DNA from: Microcoleus asticus IPMA8
GTDB lineage: Bacteria > Cyanobacteriota > Cyanobacteriia > Cyanobacteriales > Microcoleaceae
Length of the DNA: 33,539 bases
Assembly: GCF_013179805.1 (NCBI RefSeq)
Contig: NZ_SRRZ01000080.1
Span: 1 to 33,539 of the forward strand
Reading direction: 5' to 3'
Shown here: positions 26,848 to 33,539 of the stretch, piece by piece
Layout: each line of letters starts with the position of its first letter
Numbering within the stretch: the stretch's first letter is position 1
The notes under the pieces: model-generated
Seen by the model: only the letters and a program-made list of their open reading frames with translations
The model's database searches: none
Told to the model about the DNA's origin: nothing
Program-made: the position numbers and the translations under genes

Positions 26848-27108
26848 CTAGAAAAAACCAGCCATAAGTAAAGAAACCTGAGAGTGTCCCCTTTTTCTTT
26901 CTTAGTTCCTCTAGAAATGCTGTCCTTCATGAATTGCTCTGGTTTCAAATTCCATCATTGATTCCTTCAATCCATTGGAAGAGTAAGCCTTTTGAGGCAA
27001 TTGTTAAAACATTGGGGAAACGATCGGCGTTCCACCGTGGAAGCACGTTTGTATCGCTGCATTTTTGCGTCAGTAACCTTCAACCAAACAATTGAGGAAA
27101 ATTCAACC

Positions 27109-27711
27109 ATGAGTCAAGTTCTGCAAGAAGTGCTGTCTGCTAACCAGGAATATGCTGCGACCTTTGGCAAGAAAGGCAATTTGCCCCTGCCTCCCGGTCG
27201 TCGCTTTGCCATTCTGACCTGCATGGACGCTCGCCTCGATCCAGCAAAATATGCTGGGCTGGCAGAAGGGGATGCCCATGTCATTCGTAATGCTGGAGGA
27301 CGGGCAAGCGATGATGCAATTCGATCGCTCGTAATCTCTTACAAGCTATTGGGAACTCGTGAATGGTTCGTCATTCACCATACGGATTGTGGGATGCAAC
27401 TCTTTACCGACACCATCATCCGAGAACTATTGACAAACAGCCTGGAAACCGCTGTAATAGACGAAAACGGTTGGCGAGATATTGGGCAGGGTTCGGGTTC
27501 GACGGAAGGTGAATTTGTCGATTGGTTAACGTTCAAAGATTTGGCAGAAAGCGTGTTTGTGGATGTCAAACGAATTCGCAACCATCCCCTTGTGCCACCA
27601 ACCATTCCGATTTATGGCTTTATCTACGATGTGAAAACAGGGCAATTGATTGAAGTCCCCAGCGCAACTGAAGTCGGTAGAGCAACAGTTCCAGCGATCG
27701 CGTCATCGTAA
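27109..27711 (+). CDS. Beta-class (class D) carbonic anhydrase-like enzyme; COS/CS2 hydrolase possible
   Basis: A 200-residue soluble zinc enzyme. Zn ligands are Cys38 (TCMDARLD), His91 and Cys94 (HHTDCGM), with the Asp40-Arg42 dyad. The surrounding sequence, PLPPGRRFAILTCMDARLD and DAHVIRNAGGRASDD, then IRSLVISYKLLGTRE, is the short class-D type, the same type as mycobacterial Rv1284. As I recall, the carbonyl sulfide hydrolase of Thiobacillus thioparus belongs to this class. In a sulfur-scavenging island, COS or CS2 hydrolysis is therefore a real alternative to CO2 hydration. ATG 27109 has GAGGAA nine bases upstream; the longer in-frame start at 26992 adds no domain. The 261-base gap before it holds nothing recognisable. 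Confidence 0.85.
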   Translation: MSQVLQEVLSANQEYAATFGKKGNLPLPPGRRFAILTCMDARLDPAKYAGLAEGDAHVIRNAGGRASDDAIRSLVISYKLLGTREWFVIHHTDCGMQLFTDTIIRELLTNSLETAVIDENGWRDIGQGSGSTEGEFVDWLTFKDLAESVFVDVKRIRNHPLVPPTIPIYGFIYDVKTGQLIEVPSATEVGRATVPAIASS

Positions 27712-27795
27712 TAGACAATCTCAAAAATGCAGAATGCTTTGCGGTTTTCTCAACTATGAATTAGTGCTTTTCACGCTCTCACCATTATTGCAACT

Positions 27796-28188
27796 ATGAG
27801 CCATTTGATTGAATACGAAGACGCAAGTGATGAAGTACGCGCAGTCTATGACGACATTCGTGCGACACGCAAAACGGAGTACATCAACAACTTTTGGAAA
27901 GCACTCACCAACCATCCGCCTACCCTGCAACGTACCTGGCAGAATGTGAAGGAGGTGATGACGGTTCCGGGAGAACTCGATCCCCTGACCCGCGAGTTAA
28001 TCTACATTGCTGTCAGCGTTACAAATGGTTGCCAATACTGCATTTCATCTCATACAGCCGCAGGGCGAGCCAAGGGAATGGATGATGCCATATTTGGGGA
28101 ACTGATGGCGATCGTGGCAACCGCAAACGCTACCAATCGACTCGCAAATGGCTATCAAATTCCGGTGGACGAACAATTCAAATTATAA
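27796..28188 (+). CDS. AhpD-like carboxymuconolactone decarboxylase family protein
   Basis: A 130-residue all-helical protein with the AhpD active-site pattern Glu67-x11-Cys79-x2-Cys82-x3-His86 (LTRELIYIAVSVTNGCQYCI, then SSH). Such proteins reduce peroxides or act on thiol substrates using the CxxC pair. Its length is normal for single-domain family members. It lies 84 bases after the carbonic-anhydrase-like gene and 39 before the oxygenase gene, so the three may be co-transcribed. No strong ribosome binding site is seen before ATG 27796. Confidence 0.85.
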   Translation: MSHLIEYEDASDEVRAVYDDIRATRKTEYINNFWKALTNHPPTLQRTWQNVKEVMTVPGELDPLTRELIYIAVSVTNGCQYCISSHTAAGRAKGMDDAIFGELMAIVATANATNRLANGYQIPVDEQFKL

Positions 28189-28227
28189 AAAAAAACGTTC
28201 AATCTCAACCACTTATAATCCATCTCT

Positions 28228-29232
28228 ATGGCAACTGAATTAACAGTAGATGTTTCTCAGATTCCCGTTATCGATATTAGTTCGCTGGTATCGGATAATC
28301 GCCTAGATAGTGTTGCCAACCAAATCCGACAAGCTTGCTGCGGCACAGGTTTTTTTTATATTGTTGAGCATGGTGTAGACCAAGGCTTGCAAAACCGTTT
28401 GGAGCAACTGAGCCGTCAGTTTTTTGCTCTAGATTTAGAAACCAAAATGCAAATTCGGATGGCGCTGGGAGGTCGGGCATGGCGCGGCTACTTTCCGGTT
28501 GGAGGTGAACTGACGAATGGTAAACCAGATTTGAAAGAAGGAATTTATTTCGGATCGGAATTGAATCAAACCCATCCGGCTGTTCAAGCAGGCGTTCCCA
28601 TGCACGGAGCCAATCAGTTTCCAGAGATTCCCCAGTTTCGCGAAACAATACTGGAATATCTAACAGTTATGACCCAACTGGGTCACGCAGTAATGACTGG
28701 AATTGCCCTGAGTTTGAACTTAGAAGCATCTTACTTTCGCGATAGCTATACGACAGAGCCCCTGATTTTATTTCGCATCTTCAACTATCCACCACAAAGC
28801 AATCCGCAAGGGCAATCCTGGGGAGTGGGAGAGCATACCGATTATGGTTTGCTCACGATTCTCAAGCAGGATGATTTAGGTGGGTTGCAAGTGAAGACAA
28901 AATCAGGCTGGATTGATGCTCCGCCGATCGCCAATTCATTTGTTTGTAACATTGGCGATATGCTCGATCGCCTCACAGGTGGACTTTATCGCTCTACTCC
29001 TCATCGAGTCAAGAATGTGTCAGGACGCGATCGCCTCTCATTTCCATTCTTCTTCGATCCCAATTTCAATGCTCAACTCCACCCGATTGAAATCAAGGGA
29101 GCGAAAGTCGATGACAACTTGAACGAACGTTGGGATAAAGCCAGCGTTCACGAGTTTCGCGGCACTTACGGCGATTATGTCCTGAGCAAAGCTGCAAAGG
29201 TTTTTCCCCAATTGCGCCAGGAAGTTTTGTAA
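28228..29232 (+). CDS. 2-oxoglutarate/Fe(II)-dependent oxygenase (isopenicillin N synthase-like family)
   Basis: A 334-residue soluble enzyme. Residues about 8-115 form the DIOX_N-type region (IPVIDISSLVSDNRLDSVAN, GTGFFYIVEHGVDQGLQNRL). The jelly-roll core has the Fe ligands His203 and Asp205 (GEHTDYGLLTILKQ) and His259 (TPHRVKN), plus Arg269-x-Ser271 for 2-oxoglutarate. It resembles plant-type and IPNS-type oxygenases rather than the TauD sulfonate dioxygenases. The substrate is unknown; position suggests a sulfur-containing small molecule, which is inference. TATAAT at about 28216-28221 is too close to the ATG to be a normal promoter for it. A small GTCACC-catt-GGTGAC hairpin (29236-29251) follows the stop. 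Confidence 0.88.
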   Translation: MATELTVDVSQIPVIDISSLVSDNRLDSVANQIRQACCGTGFFYIVEHGVDQGLQNRLEQLSRQFFALDLETKMQIRMALGGRAWRGYFPVGGELTNGKPDLKEGIYFGSELNQTHPAVQAGVPMHGANQFPEIPQFRETILEYLTVMTQLGHAVMTGIALSLNLEASYFRDSYTTEPLILFRIFNYPPQSNPQGQSWGVGEHTDYGLLTILKQDDLGGLQVKTKSGWIDAPPIANSFVCNIGDMLDRLTGGLYRSTPHRVKNVSGRDRLSFPFFFDPNFNAQLHPIEIKGAKVDDNLNERWDKASVHEFRGTYGDYVLSKAAKVFPQLRQEVL

Positions 29233-29371
29233 ACAGTCACCCATTGGTGACAAGTTAAGGCTCAAAGCCAGTTTTCAAGGGGATTTTCGGAGGTAGCTCA
29301 AAGAAAAAAGGTTCTCCACTGCCGACATTATAACTCTAATGTCAACTGGGGCTTAAATCCCTGCCAGATGA

Positions 29372-29398
29372 AAGGATAAGAAGCAAGTTCTTATCCTT
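29372..29398. terminator. Perfect 11-bp hairpin between convergent genes
   Basis: AAGGATAAGAA (29372-29382), a five-base loop GCAAG, then TTCTTATCCTT (29388-29398). It lies between the oxygenase (plus) and the EF-hand gene (minus). The stem is strong but no T tract follows on either strand, so terminator function is plausible, not shown. Confidence 0.4.
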
Positions 29399-29512
29399 GG
29401 TAGTCAGCGATCGCTTTTTGCCCTATAACTACTGCAACTATTACCAGGGGAAGACACTCATCCACTTGGATAAATGATTTTATTTCAATCGCTGCTGGCT
29501 GGGCGATCGCGC

Positions 29513-29740
29513 TTATTCTAAATTCCCTGCTTTCTTAACAGCTTGTTTCAAGTCTTCAAAGGTAATATTACCCTCTTCATCTCGATACGTCGCTAGCAGT
29601 TCCGCGGGGCTAGTACCTGTTTCTGCTAAAATGACTGCATTTAACCCAGGACTTAAAAAAAGCTCATTACTCGATATTTTGCCATCTTGATCGCCATCCA
29701 AGGCATTAAAAAGAGATTGAAGCTCTTGCTCAGTTGCCAT
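29513..29740 (-). CDS. Small EF-hand calcium-binding protein
   Basis: A 75-residue protein. The first EF-hand loop is intact at residues 15-26 (DGDQDGKISSNE: Asp15, Asp17, Asp19, Ser23, Glu26). The second, at about 52-63 (YRDEEGNITFED), has Tyr at the first ligand position and is degenerate. Predicted to be a cytoplasmic calcium sensor or buffer. It has no operon partner and no strong ribosome binding site. Its link to the sulfur genes is not evident. Confidence 0.8.
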   Translation of the reverse strand: MATEQELQSLFNALDGDQDGKISSNELFLSPGLNAVILAETGTSPAELLATYRDEEGNITFEDLKQAVKKAGNLE

Positions 29741-29806
29741 AAGTTTCTATTTGAATTAGTTTTTTCAATTCAATATCCCATAATGTTGAAAAAGATGCAA
29801 GGAAAG

Positions 29807-30061
29807 TTACCTTTTACCCTGGCAGATACAAGCTGTTGCTGTCGTTTGGGCGTGTGCGTCTAGATACCTGGAAGTAGTCGCTACCGATTCATGCCCTAAC
29901 GTCTGCTGCACCAAATGAATCGGCGCGCCCCTGTCTAGTGAATGCGAAGCGTGGGCGTGACGCAACCAATGGGGCCGACCTTTCCTGTAATCCCAGCGCG
30001 GTTCCCCAGCATCGTCTTCACCCCCGCTATTTGGAAGGTAGAAGATATCAGGTGTTTTGCT
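29807..30061 (-). pseudogene. Tyrosine recombinase C-terminal fragment
   Basis: An open stretch of 84 codons without a start codon, preceded by TAA at 30062-30064. It encodes the end of a tyrosine recombinase: HWLRHAHASHSLDRGAPIHL, then VQQTLGHESVATTSRYLDAH. It holds the catalytic Arg (LRHAHA), His (LGHES) and nucleophile Tyr (SRYLDAH). A whole integrase is about 300 residues, so roughly the N-terminal 70% is missing. The break lies about 30 bases from the 3' end of the binding-protein gene at 30093, which suggests a rearrangement that joined the two. It resembles integrases of cyanobacterial mobile elements. Confidence 0.8.
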
Positions 30062-30092
30062 TTATCCAACATTTATCCACAAGCGGGGATTT

Positions 30093-31127
30093 TTAATTAC
30101 CTGGTTTCCAAACTACTTCTTCAACTTTGAGCTGCTTGGGAATTAAGCCGAGTTCAAAAAAAGTATCCGCAATTTCCTGTTGCTCGGCAATCATCTCAGC
30201 TTGGATCGGTTCAAATCCATAACTCCGCCGTCGAGTTACTACATCTAAGATAGAAACATCAATTTTCAGAATGGGAGCGAGAATCTTGACTACTTCTTGG
30301 GGATTCGCATCAGCCCAAGTCGCTACTGCTTGAGTTTCTTCTCTAATTGCCTCAATGATTTTGAGATTCGGCTGAGCAAATGACTGATTAGCTAAGTAAA
30401 AATCGCGATTAGCTGCTAGTCCTTTACTATCTTTAACAACACGAATATCTATTTCCGCTTGAGCTGCTGCATAAAAGGGGTTCCAAATCACCCAAGCATC
30501 TACTTTACCTTGTTGGAAGGCAGCTCGGGCATCCGCTGGTGTCAGGTTGATCGGCTCAATATCAGTCCATTTTATTCCTGCCGACTTCAGTGCTTTTGCT
30601 AATAGGTAATTGGCGCTAGAACCTTTGGTAAAAGCTATTTTCTTACCCCGCAAATCTGCAAGGGTTTGAATTGCAGAATTAGCAGGAACTAAAATACCAG
30701 AACTGCGGTCTTTTGGGGCGCTACCACCAATGTAAAGCAGAGGTGCGTTAGCAGCCTGGCCAAAGACTGGAGGACCGTCTCCGGTGCGGGCAATGTCGAT
30801 GCTACCGACGTTTAGTGCTTCCAGCATCGGGGGGCCTGACTGAAATTCTTTCCACTCAACGGATACACCTAGAGGCTGCAAGCGTTTCTCTAAACCTCCT
30901 CTAGCTTTGACTAGGGTGAAGGGGTCTAATTTCTGATGGCCGATGCGGACTACCTGAGCTTGAGTTGCTGCGGTGGAAGCGGCGGGGCTTGCAGAGCTGG
31001 TAGGGGCGGGAGTATTGTTACAGGCGGCGATCGCCCAATTCAAGCTAATTCCCAATAGAAATAGCACTGCTAGGGAAAGGTGCGATCGCCATAATTGAGC
31101 AAGGAATGAAATCAGTCTTTTGATCAT
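30093..31127 (-). CDS. Aliphatic sulfonate binding lipoprotein (SsuA-like), paralogue 4
   Basis: A 344-residue lipoprotein: hydrophobic stretch about 17-33, lipobox AIAAC with Cys36, and a Ser/Ala/Pro linker. The SsuA-like core has FQSGPPMLEALNVGSIDIAR, GDGPPVFGQAANAPLLYI and FQQGKVDAWVIWNPFYA. It is closest to the proteins at 18149 and 23779. ATG 31127 is preferred to the TTG two codons upstream. It lies 33 bases after ssuE on the same strand, so the two probably share the promoter with the dyad at 31780. Confidence 0.85.
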   Translation of the reverse strand: MIKRLISFLAQLWRSHLSLAVLFLLGISLNWAIAACNNTPAPTSSASPAASTAATQAQVVRIGHQKLDPFTLVKARGGLEKRLQPLGVSVEWKEFQSGPPMLEALNVGSIDIARTGDGPPVFGQAANAPLLYIGGSAPKDRSSGILVPANSAIQTLADLRGKKIAFTKGSSANYLLAKALKSAGIKWTDIEPINLTPADARAAFQQGKVDAWVIWNPFYAAAQAEIDIRVVKDSKGLAANRDFYLANQSFAQPNLKIIEAIREETQAVATWADANPQEVVKILAPILKIDVSILDVVTRRRSYGFEPIQAEMIAEQQEIADTFFELGLIPKQLKVEEVVWKPGN

Positions 31128-31160
31128 AAACAATAATATTGTTGGTTGCTAACTTGCCGA

Positions 31161-31718
31161 TCAGAGACTTCCAACTAATTCGGGTTTGCCACTGTGTAAC
31201 GCACCAACAAACTCTTGCAACTGCGATCGCAATCTTTGTTCTGTTTCCTCTTCAAGTTGTACGCTTGTTTCGTCATAACTTTGGATCTGCGTGTCTAAAA
31301 CATAGACACCAGCCAAGATATGACTAGCGCCCAGCTCGGATAACACTGGTTTGAGGGCGTAGTTAATTGCTAATAAGTGACCCAGCGTACCTCCGGTGGC
31401 TATGGGGAGAATAACTTTACCAGCGAAACTCTTCTGCGGGAGCAAATCTAAGTAAGCTTTGAGTACGCCTGTGTAGGCTGCTTTGTAAACAGGTGTGGCG
31501 ATGATTATGCCCTTGGCTTCTACTACTAAATCATTGACTGCTTTCAAGTCTGGGTTCGCGAATTGTCCGTAAATTAATACCTCTGGCGGGAGATCGCGGA
31601 CGTTGATAGAGGCCGTACTTAGTCCCTCTTTCTCGACAGCGCGGCGGGCGTATTCCAGGACGGCAAAGGAACGGGATGGATGAGACGGGCTACCTGCGAT
31701 CGCAACAACATTAGGCAT
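31161..31718 (-). CDS. ssuE: NAD(P)H-dependent FMN reductase SsuE
   Basis: A 185-residue flavodoxin-fold flavin reductase. It reduces FMN with NAD(P)H and hands FMNH2 to SsuD-type monooxygenases. The phosphate-binding loop is AGSPSHPSRS (residues 8-17), and the flavin-site block is ATPVYKAAYTGVLKAYLDLL. Length matches SsuE (about 190). AGGAGG seven bases before the ATG gives strong initiation. It is the first gene of a minus-strand unit with the binding protein at 30093, and divergent from ssuB. Copy D of the dyad lies 61 bases upstream. Confidence 0.92.
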   Translation of the reverse strand: MPNVVAIAGSPSHPSRSFAVLEYARRAVEKEGLSTASINVRDLPPEVLIYGQFANPDLKAVNDLVVEAKGIIIATPVYKAAYTGVLKAYLDLLPQKSFAGKVILPIATGGTLGHLLAINYALKPVLSELGASHILAGVYVLDTQIQSYDETSVQLEEETEQRLRSQLQEFVGALHSGKPELVGSL

Positions 31719-31779
31719 TTAATAGTCCTCCTATTTTTGACTCATTTAAAAATGAACGACTTACGGAATCGCTTCTAAA

Positions 31780-31805
31780 TACGGTAATTCAGTAGATTTA
31801 CCGTA
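31780..31805. promoter_or_regulatory. Sulfur-island dyad, copy D (candidate operator of ssuE)
   Basis: The most symmetric copy: left half TACGGTAATTCAG, right half TAGATTTACCGTA. Symmetry extends outward to 31776-31809 (arms TAAATACGGTAATTC and GATTTACCGTATTTA, one mismatch). It lies 61 bases upstream of the ssuE ATG. Read on the minus strand, TATTTA overlapping its end could be the -10 box. Confidence 0.7.
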
Positions 31806-31894
31806 TTTAATAGATAGTAAGCTAGCACGGTCAATTTTAAAAAGCAAGTAAGTTGAGATGTAAAGTTTGATAACTCTTATACAAATTTTGTGCG

Positions 31895-32082
31895 ATCGCG
31901 AATCTCGGCCCCAATCAACTGTCCGGTTATTTCCCCCCAATACAGCAGACTCTCACCGGACTCAATAACAGAAACCGGTTCGCCACCGGATGCGGGTTCA
32001 CCCAGAAGTAAGGGATGGAGACTTACCCCTGAGGGTCGCTAGAACAAGCAGAACCTTTACAGGAACAGGGTTTGCTTGTTCT
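31895..32082 (+). ncRNA. Highly structured GC-rich intergenic region, possible ncRNA or leader
   Basis: Within AT-rich surroundings, this stretch holds consecutive potential stems: GTCCGGT (31921-31927) with ACCGGAC (31955-31961); CCGGT-TCGCC-ACCGG (31975-31989); GGGT-TC-ACCC (31994-32003); GTAAG (32008-32012) with CTTAC (32022-32026). A final long stem is AGAACAAGCA (32041-32050) with TGCTTGTTCT (32073-32082). No ORF covers it. I compared it mentally with cobalamin, FMN, SAM and TPP riboswitches, 6S RNA and tmRNA and found no convincing match. Strand is uncertain; plus is chosen because the final hairpin resembles a terminator. Confidence 0.35.
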
Positions 32083-32173
32083 TAACTATTATTTATCAAA
32101 GTTCCCGAATTTTGGGAAAAAATTCTCTTGCTTTTTGTAGAGACCTATGCAATACTCTTGTTAAATCGCAAAA

Positions 32174-32199
32174 TACGATAACTTGACTGATTTACAGTA
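32174..32199. promoter_or_regulatory. Sulfur-island dyad, copy E (candidate operator of ssuB)
   Basis: 26 bases: left half TACGATAACTTGA, right half CTGATTTACAGTA. It ends 173 bases before the ATG of the ATPase at 32373, a longer leader than at the other copies. With copy D, it gives each of the two divergent units its own site in the 654-base gap. Confidence 0.6.
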
Positions 32200-32372
32200 G
32201 ATTAAAGTTAGAGATGCTAATCTGCTCTTCACCCGAATCGGTGAGCAGCAGGTTAATTAACACTTGCTTAAAAGCAACTTTTGAAAGCGAAATAAAGTTA
32301 AAACTTAACTTTTAACTGTTAATTTTTATGAGCCTGTGCAATGAATTGTGAGATATATGGAGGTTTTTTATA

Positions 32373-33158
32373 ATGGAATCAGGACTCTCAGGAATGCGCT
32401 TAGAATTAGTAAAACTCCAGAAGTCATTTGGAAATATTGAAATTTTGCGGGATATCAACCTCGAAATAAATCCCGGAGAATTTGTAGCAATTGTGGGTCG
32501 CAGTGGATGTGGCAAAAGTACCTTGCTGCGCTTAATCGCCGGACTAGAAATTCCCAGTCAAGGCACGGTCTTTCTAGACGGAAAGCCGTCTAAACAACTT
32601 AACTCCAAAGTGAGAATGATGTTTCAGGATGCACGGCTACTACCTTGGCAAAAAGTGCTGGCTAACGTGCAATTAGGGCTACTAAATGCCAAAGAAAGCA
32701 CTCGCTATAAAGCGATGCAAGTCCTTCACGCTGTAGGGCTTGGCGATCGCGCCAGCGATTGGCCGGCTGTACTCTCCGGCGGTCAAAAGCAAAGAGTTTC
32801 TTTAGCAAGAGCCCTCGCCTGCGAACCCCACTTGCTGCTGCTTGATGAACCCCTCGGCGCGTTAGATGCTTTGACCCGTATTGAGATGCAGCAATTGTTA
32901 GAAAATTTGTGGCAAGAAAAAGGATTTACCGCGCTATTGATCACTCACGACGTAGAAGAAGCCGTGGTGCTAGCTGACAGAGTTATTTTAATAGAAAATG
33001 GTCAAATTTCACTGAACTGTTATATTGATCTCCCACGACCGAGGCAGAGAGGAAATGCTGTATTTGCAGCGAAAGTAGAGACCATTTTGCAGAGCGTTAT
33101 GGAGCAAAAAGAAAGTAGTAAAGATGCAGAAAAGTTGGCAATAGCTGCGTTTCGGTAA
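32373..33158 (+). CDS. ssuB: ABC transporter ATPase SsuB
   Basis: A 261-residue cytoplasmic ATPase. Walker A GRSGCGKST (about 43-51), Q-loop FQDARLLPW, signature LSGGQKQRVSLARALA, Walker B LLLLDEPLGALD and H-loop THDVEEA are all present. The DARLLPW segment is typical of SsuB. GGAGG at about 32359-32363 supports ATG 32373. It is alone in its unit and would energise the SsuC permease (26062), which lacks its own ATPase gene nearby. Confidence 0.92.
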   Translation: MESGLSGMRLELVKLQKSFGNIEILRDINLEINPGEFVAIVGRSGCGKSTLLRLIAGLEIPSQGTVFLDGKPSKQLNSKVRMMFQDARLLPWQKVLANVQLGLLNAKESTRYKAMQVLHAVGLGDRASDWPAVLSGGQKQRVSLARALACEPHLLLLDEPLGALDALTRIEMQQLLENLWQEKGFTALLITHDVEEAVVLADRVILIENGQISLNCYIDLPRPRQRGNAVFAAKVETILQSVMEQKESSKDAEKLAIAAFR

Positions 33159-33299
33159 ACGGTAATTGGCATAAATTATCTCAATAGCAAGTTGTCTGGC
33201 TCAGTCGGGCTTATTATGCTAAATTCTCAGAAGAATGCCAACTAATTAGGGCTTGCTGAATAAAAGCCAAAAGATTTACGAGGGCTGGGTTATGCGCCC
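33159..33299. other. Gap after ssuB with a possible IS end
   Basis: No gene is seen. AGGGCTTGCTGAATAA at 33248-33263 resembles the terminal repeat of several cyanobacterial insertion sequences; its partner would be outside the window, so this is only a hint. Confidence 0.25.
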
Positions 33300-33539
33300 G
33301 TGCGAGCGTCCGTCAGGTCGCCGTGAAAAACAGGTAAAATAGGTCAAAACCGGTGCATCACCATTTGCGAGCGCGGACATAAAAGCTGAGCTTGCTCTCC
33401 TATCACCCTCCGACTTTGAACTCCCCTCATGTGGAAGGTTGTCACGAGCAACAGTCCGGACAGTTTTTTACAAGGGTAGTGGCGAGGAAAGCTATCCAGG
33501 GCTTAAAGTACAGTCAGATTCAAAAAAGGACTGCGCCAT
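33300..33539 (+). mobile_element. Possible 5' end of a group II intron (continues beyond window)
   Basis: From GTGCGAGCG at 33300 (or ATGCGCCCG at 33292) the sequence becomes GC-rich, has no ORF, and contains GTGCG, AAAAACAGG and AGGAAAGC words like those in the 5' part of bacterial group II intron RNA. The intron-encoded protein and domains V/VI would lie downstream of the window. The call rests on recollection of the consensus, not on a folded model; other structured RNA is possible. Confidence 0.35.

Noticed and set aside
26992..27108. 39-residue extension of the carbonic-anhydrase-like protein
   Set aside because: ATG 27109 has a good ribosome binding site and family similarity starts there.
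28228..29232. TauD-type taurine dioxygenase
   Set aside because: The motif spacing and the DIOX_N-type N-terminus fit the isopenicillin N synthase-like family, not the TauD family.
29942..30130. 62-residue plus-strand ORF
   Set aside because: It is the opposite strand of the tyrosine-recombinase fragment, which has clear active-site motifs.
31780..31805. NtcA binding site
   Set aside because: NtcA needs GTA-N8-TAC; here the spacer is 12 bases and the conserved block extends well outside it.
31895..32040. FMN or cobalamin riboswitch upstream of ssuE or ssuB
   Set aside because: Words such as CCGGTGAGAGTC and GGGTGAACCC on the minus strand recall these classes, but the closing stem and other conserved blocks are missing.
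3618..33539. CRISPR array
   Set aside because: The repeats seen are single palindromes with differing arms; no regularly spaced direct repeats occur.

Overview
The window is cyanobacterial chromosomal DNA. The palindrome GCGATCGC (HIP1) recurs inside and between genes, small hyper-palindromic repeats sit between genes, and gene families such as the DUF389, GH63-like and SsuABCDE-type proteins fit a cyanobacterium. No rRNA, tRNA or CRISPR array was recognised.

Layout. (1) 1-5250: end of a DUF389 membrane protein, a large GH63-like glucosidase, a cupin and a double-VOC protein. (2) 5533-9444, minus strand: a FUSC-type efflux protein, then a two-gene unit of SMP-30/gluconolactonase and DoxX. 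(3) 9854-12240: a GMC oxidoreductase whose last codons lie inside the terminal repeat of a decayed IS1-family element (11425-12240). (4) 12572-17813: first organosulfur cluster, with a lipoprotein binding protein, permease, ATPase, methyltransferase and an acyl-CoA-dehydrogenase-like (SfnB/DszC-type) oxidoreductase. (5) 18149-23583: a second binding protein followed by an AprA-like flavoprotein, an AprB-like two-cluster ferredoxin, a HEAT-repeat protein and an Mrp/ApbC-type ATPase. (6) 23779-29232: third binding protein, SsuD monooxygenase, SsuC permease, then a class-D beta-carbonic anhydrase, an AhpD-like protein and a 2-oxoglutarate/Fe(II) oxygenase. (7) 29513-33158: an EF-hand protein, a tyrosine-recombinase fragment, a fourth binding protein, the SsuE flavin reductase and an SsuB ATPase. 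(8) The last 240 bases look like the start of a group II intron.

How it fits together. From about 12.5 to 33.2 kb this is an organosulfur-scavenging island. Four binding proteins, two permeases and two ATPases would import sulfonate-like compounds; SsuE supplies reduced FMN; SsuD and the SfnB/DszC-like enzyme would release sulfite. The AprA/AprB-like pair beside them is unexpected in an oxygenic phototroph and is the best candidate for an undescribed sulfur-processing module, with Mrp and HEAT proteins as possible Fe-S or assembly helpers.

The strongest regulatory signal is a 26-base imperfect dyad found in front of four transcription units of this island (12488, 23668, 31780, 32174), with 15 of 26 positions identical in all four copies. 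It marks a probable shared regulon; its regulator is not in the window. Functions are inferred from sequence reading alone; no searches were run.
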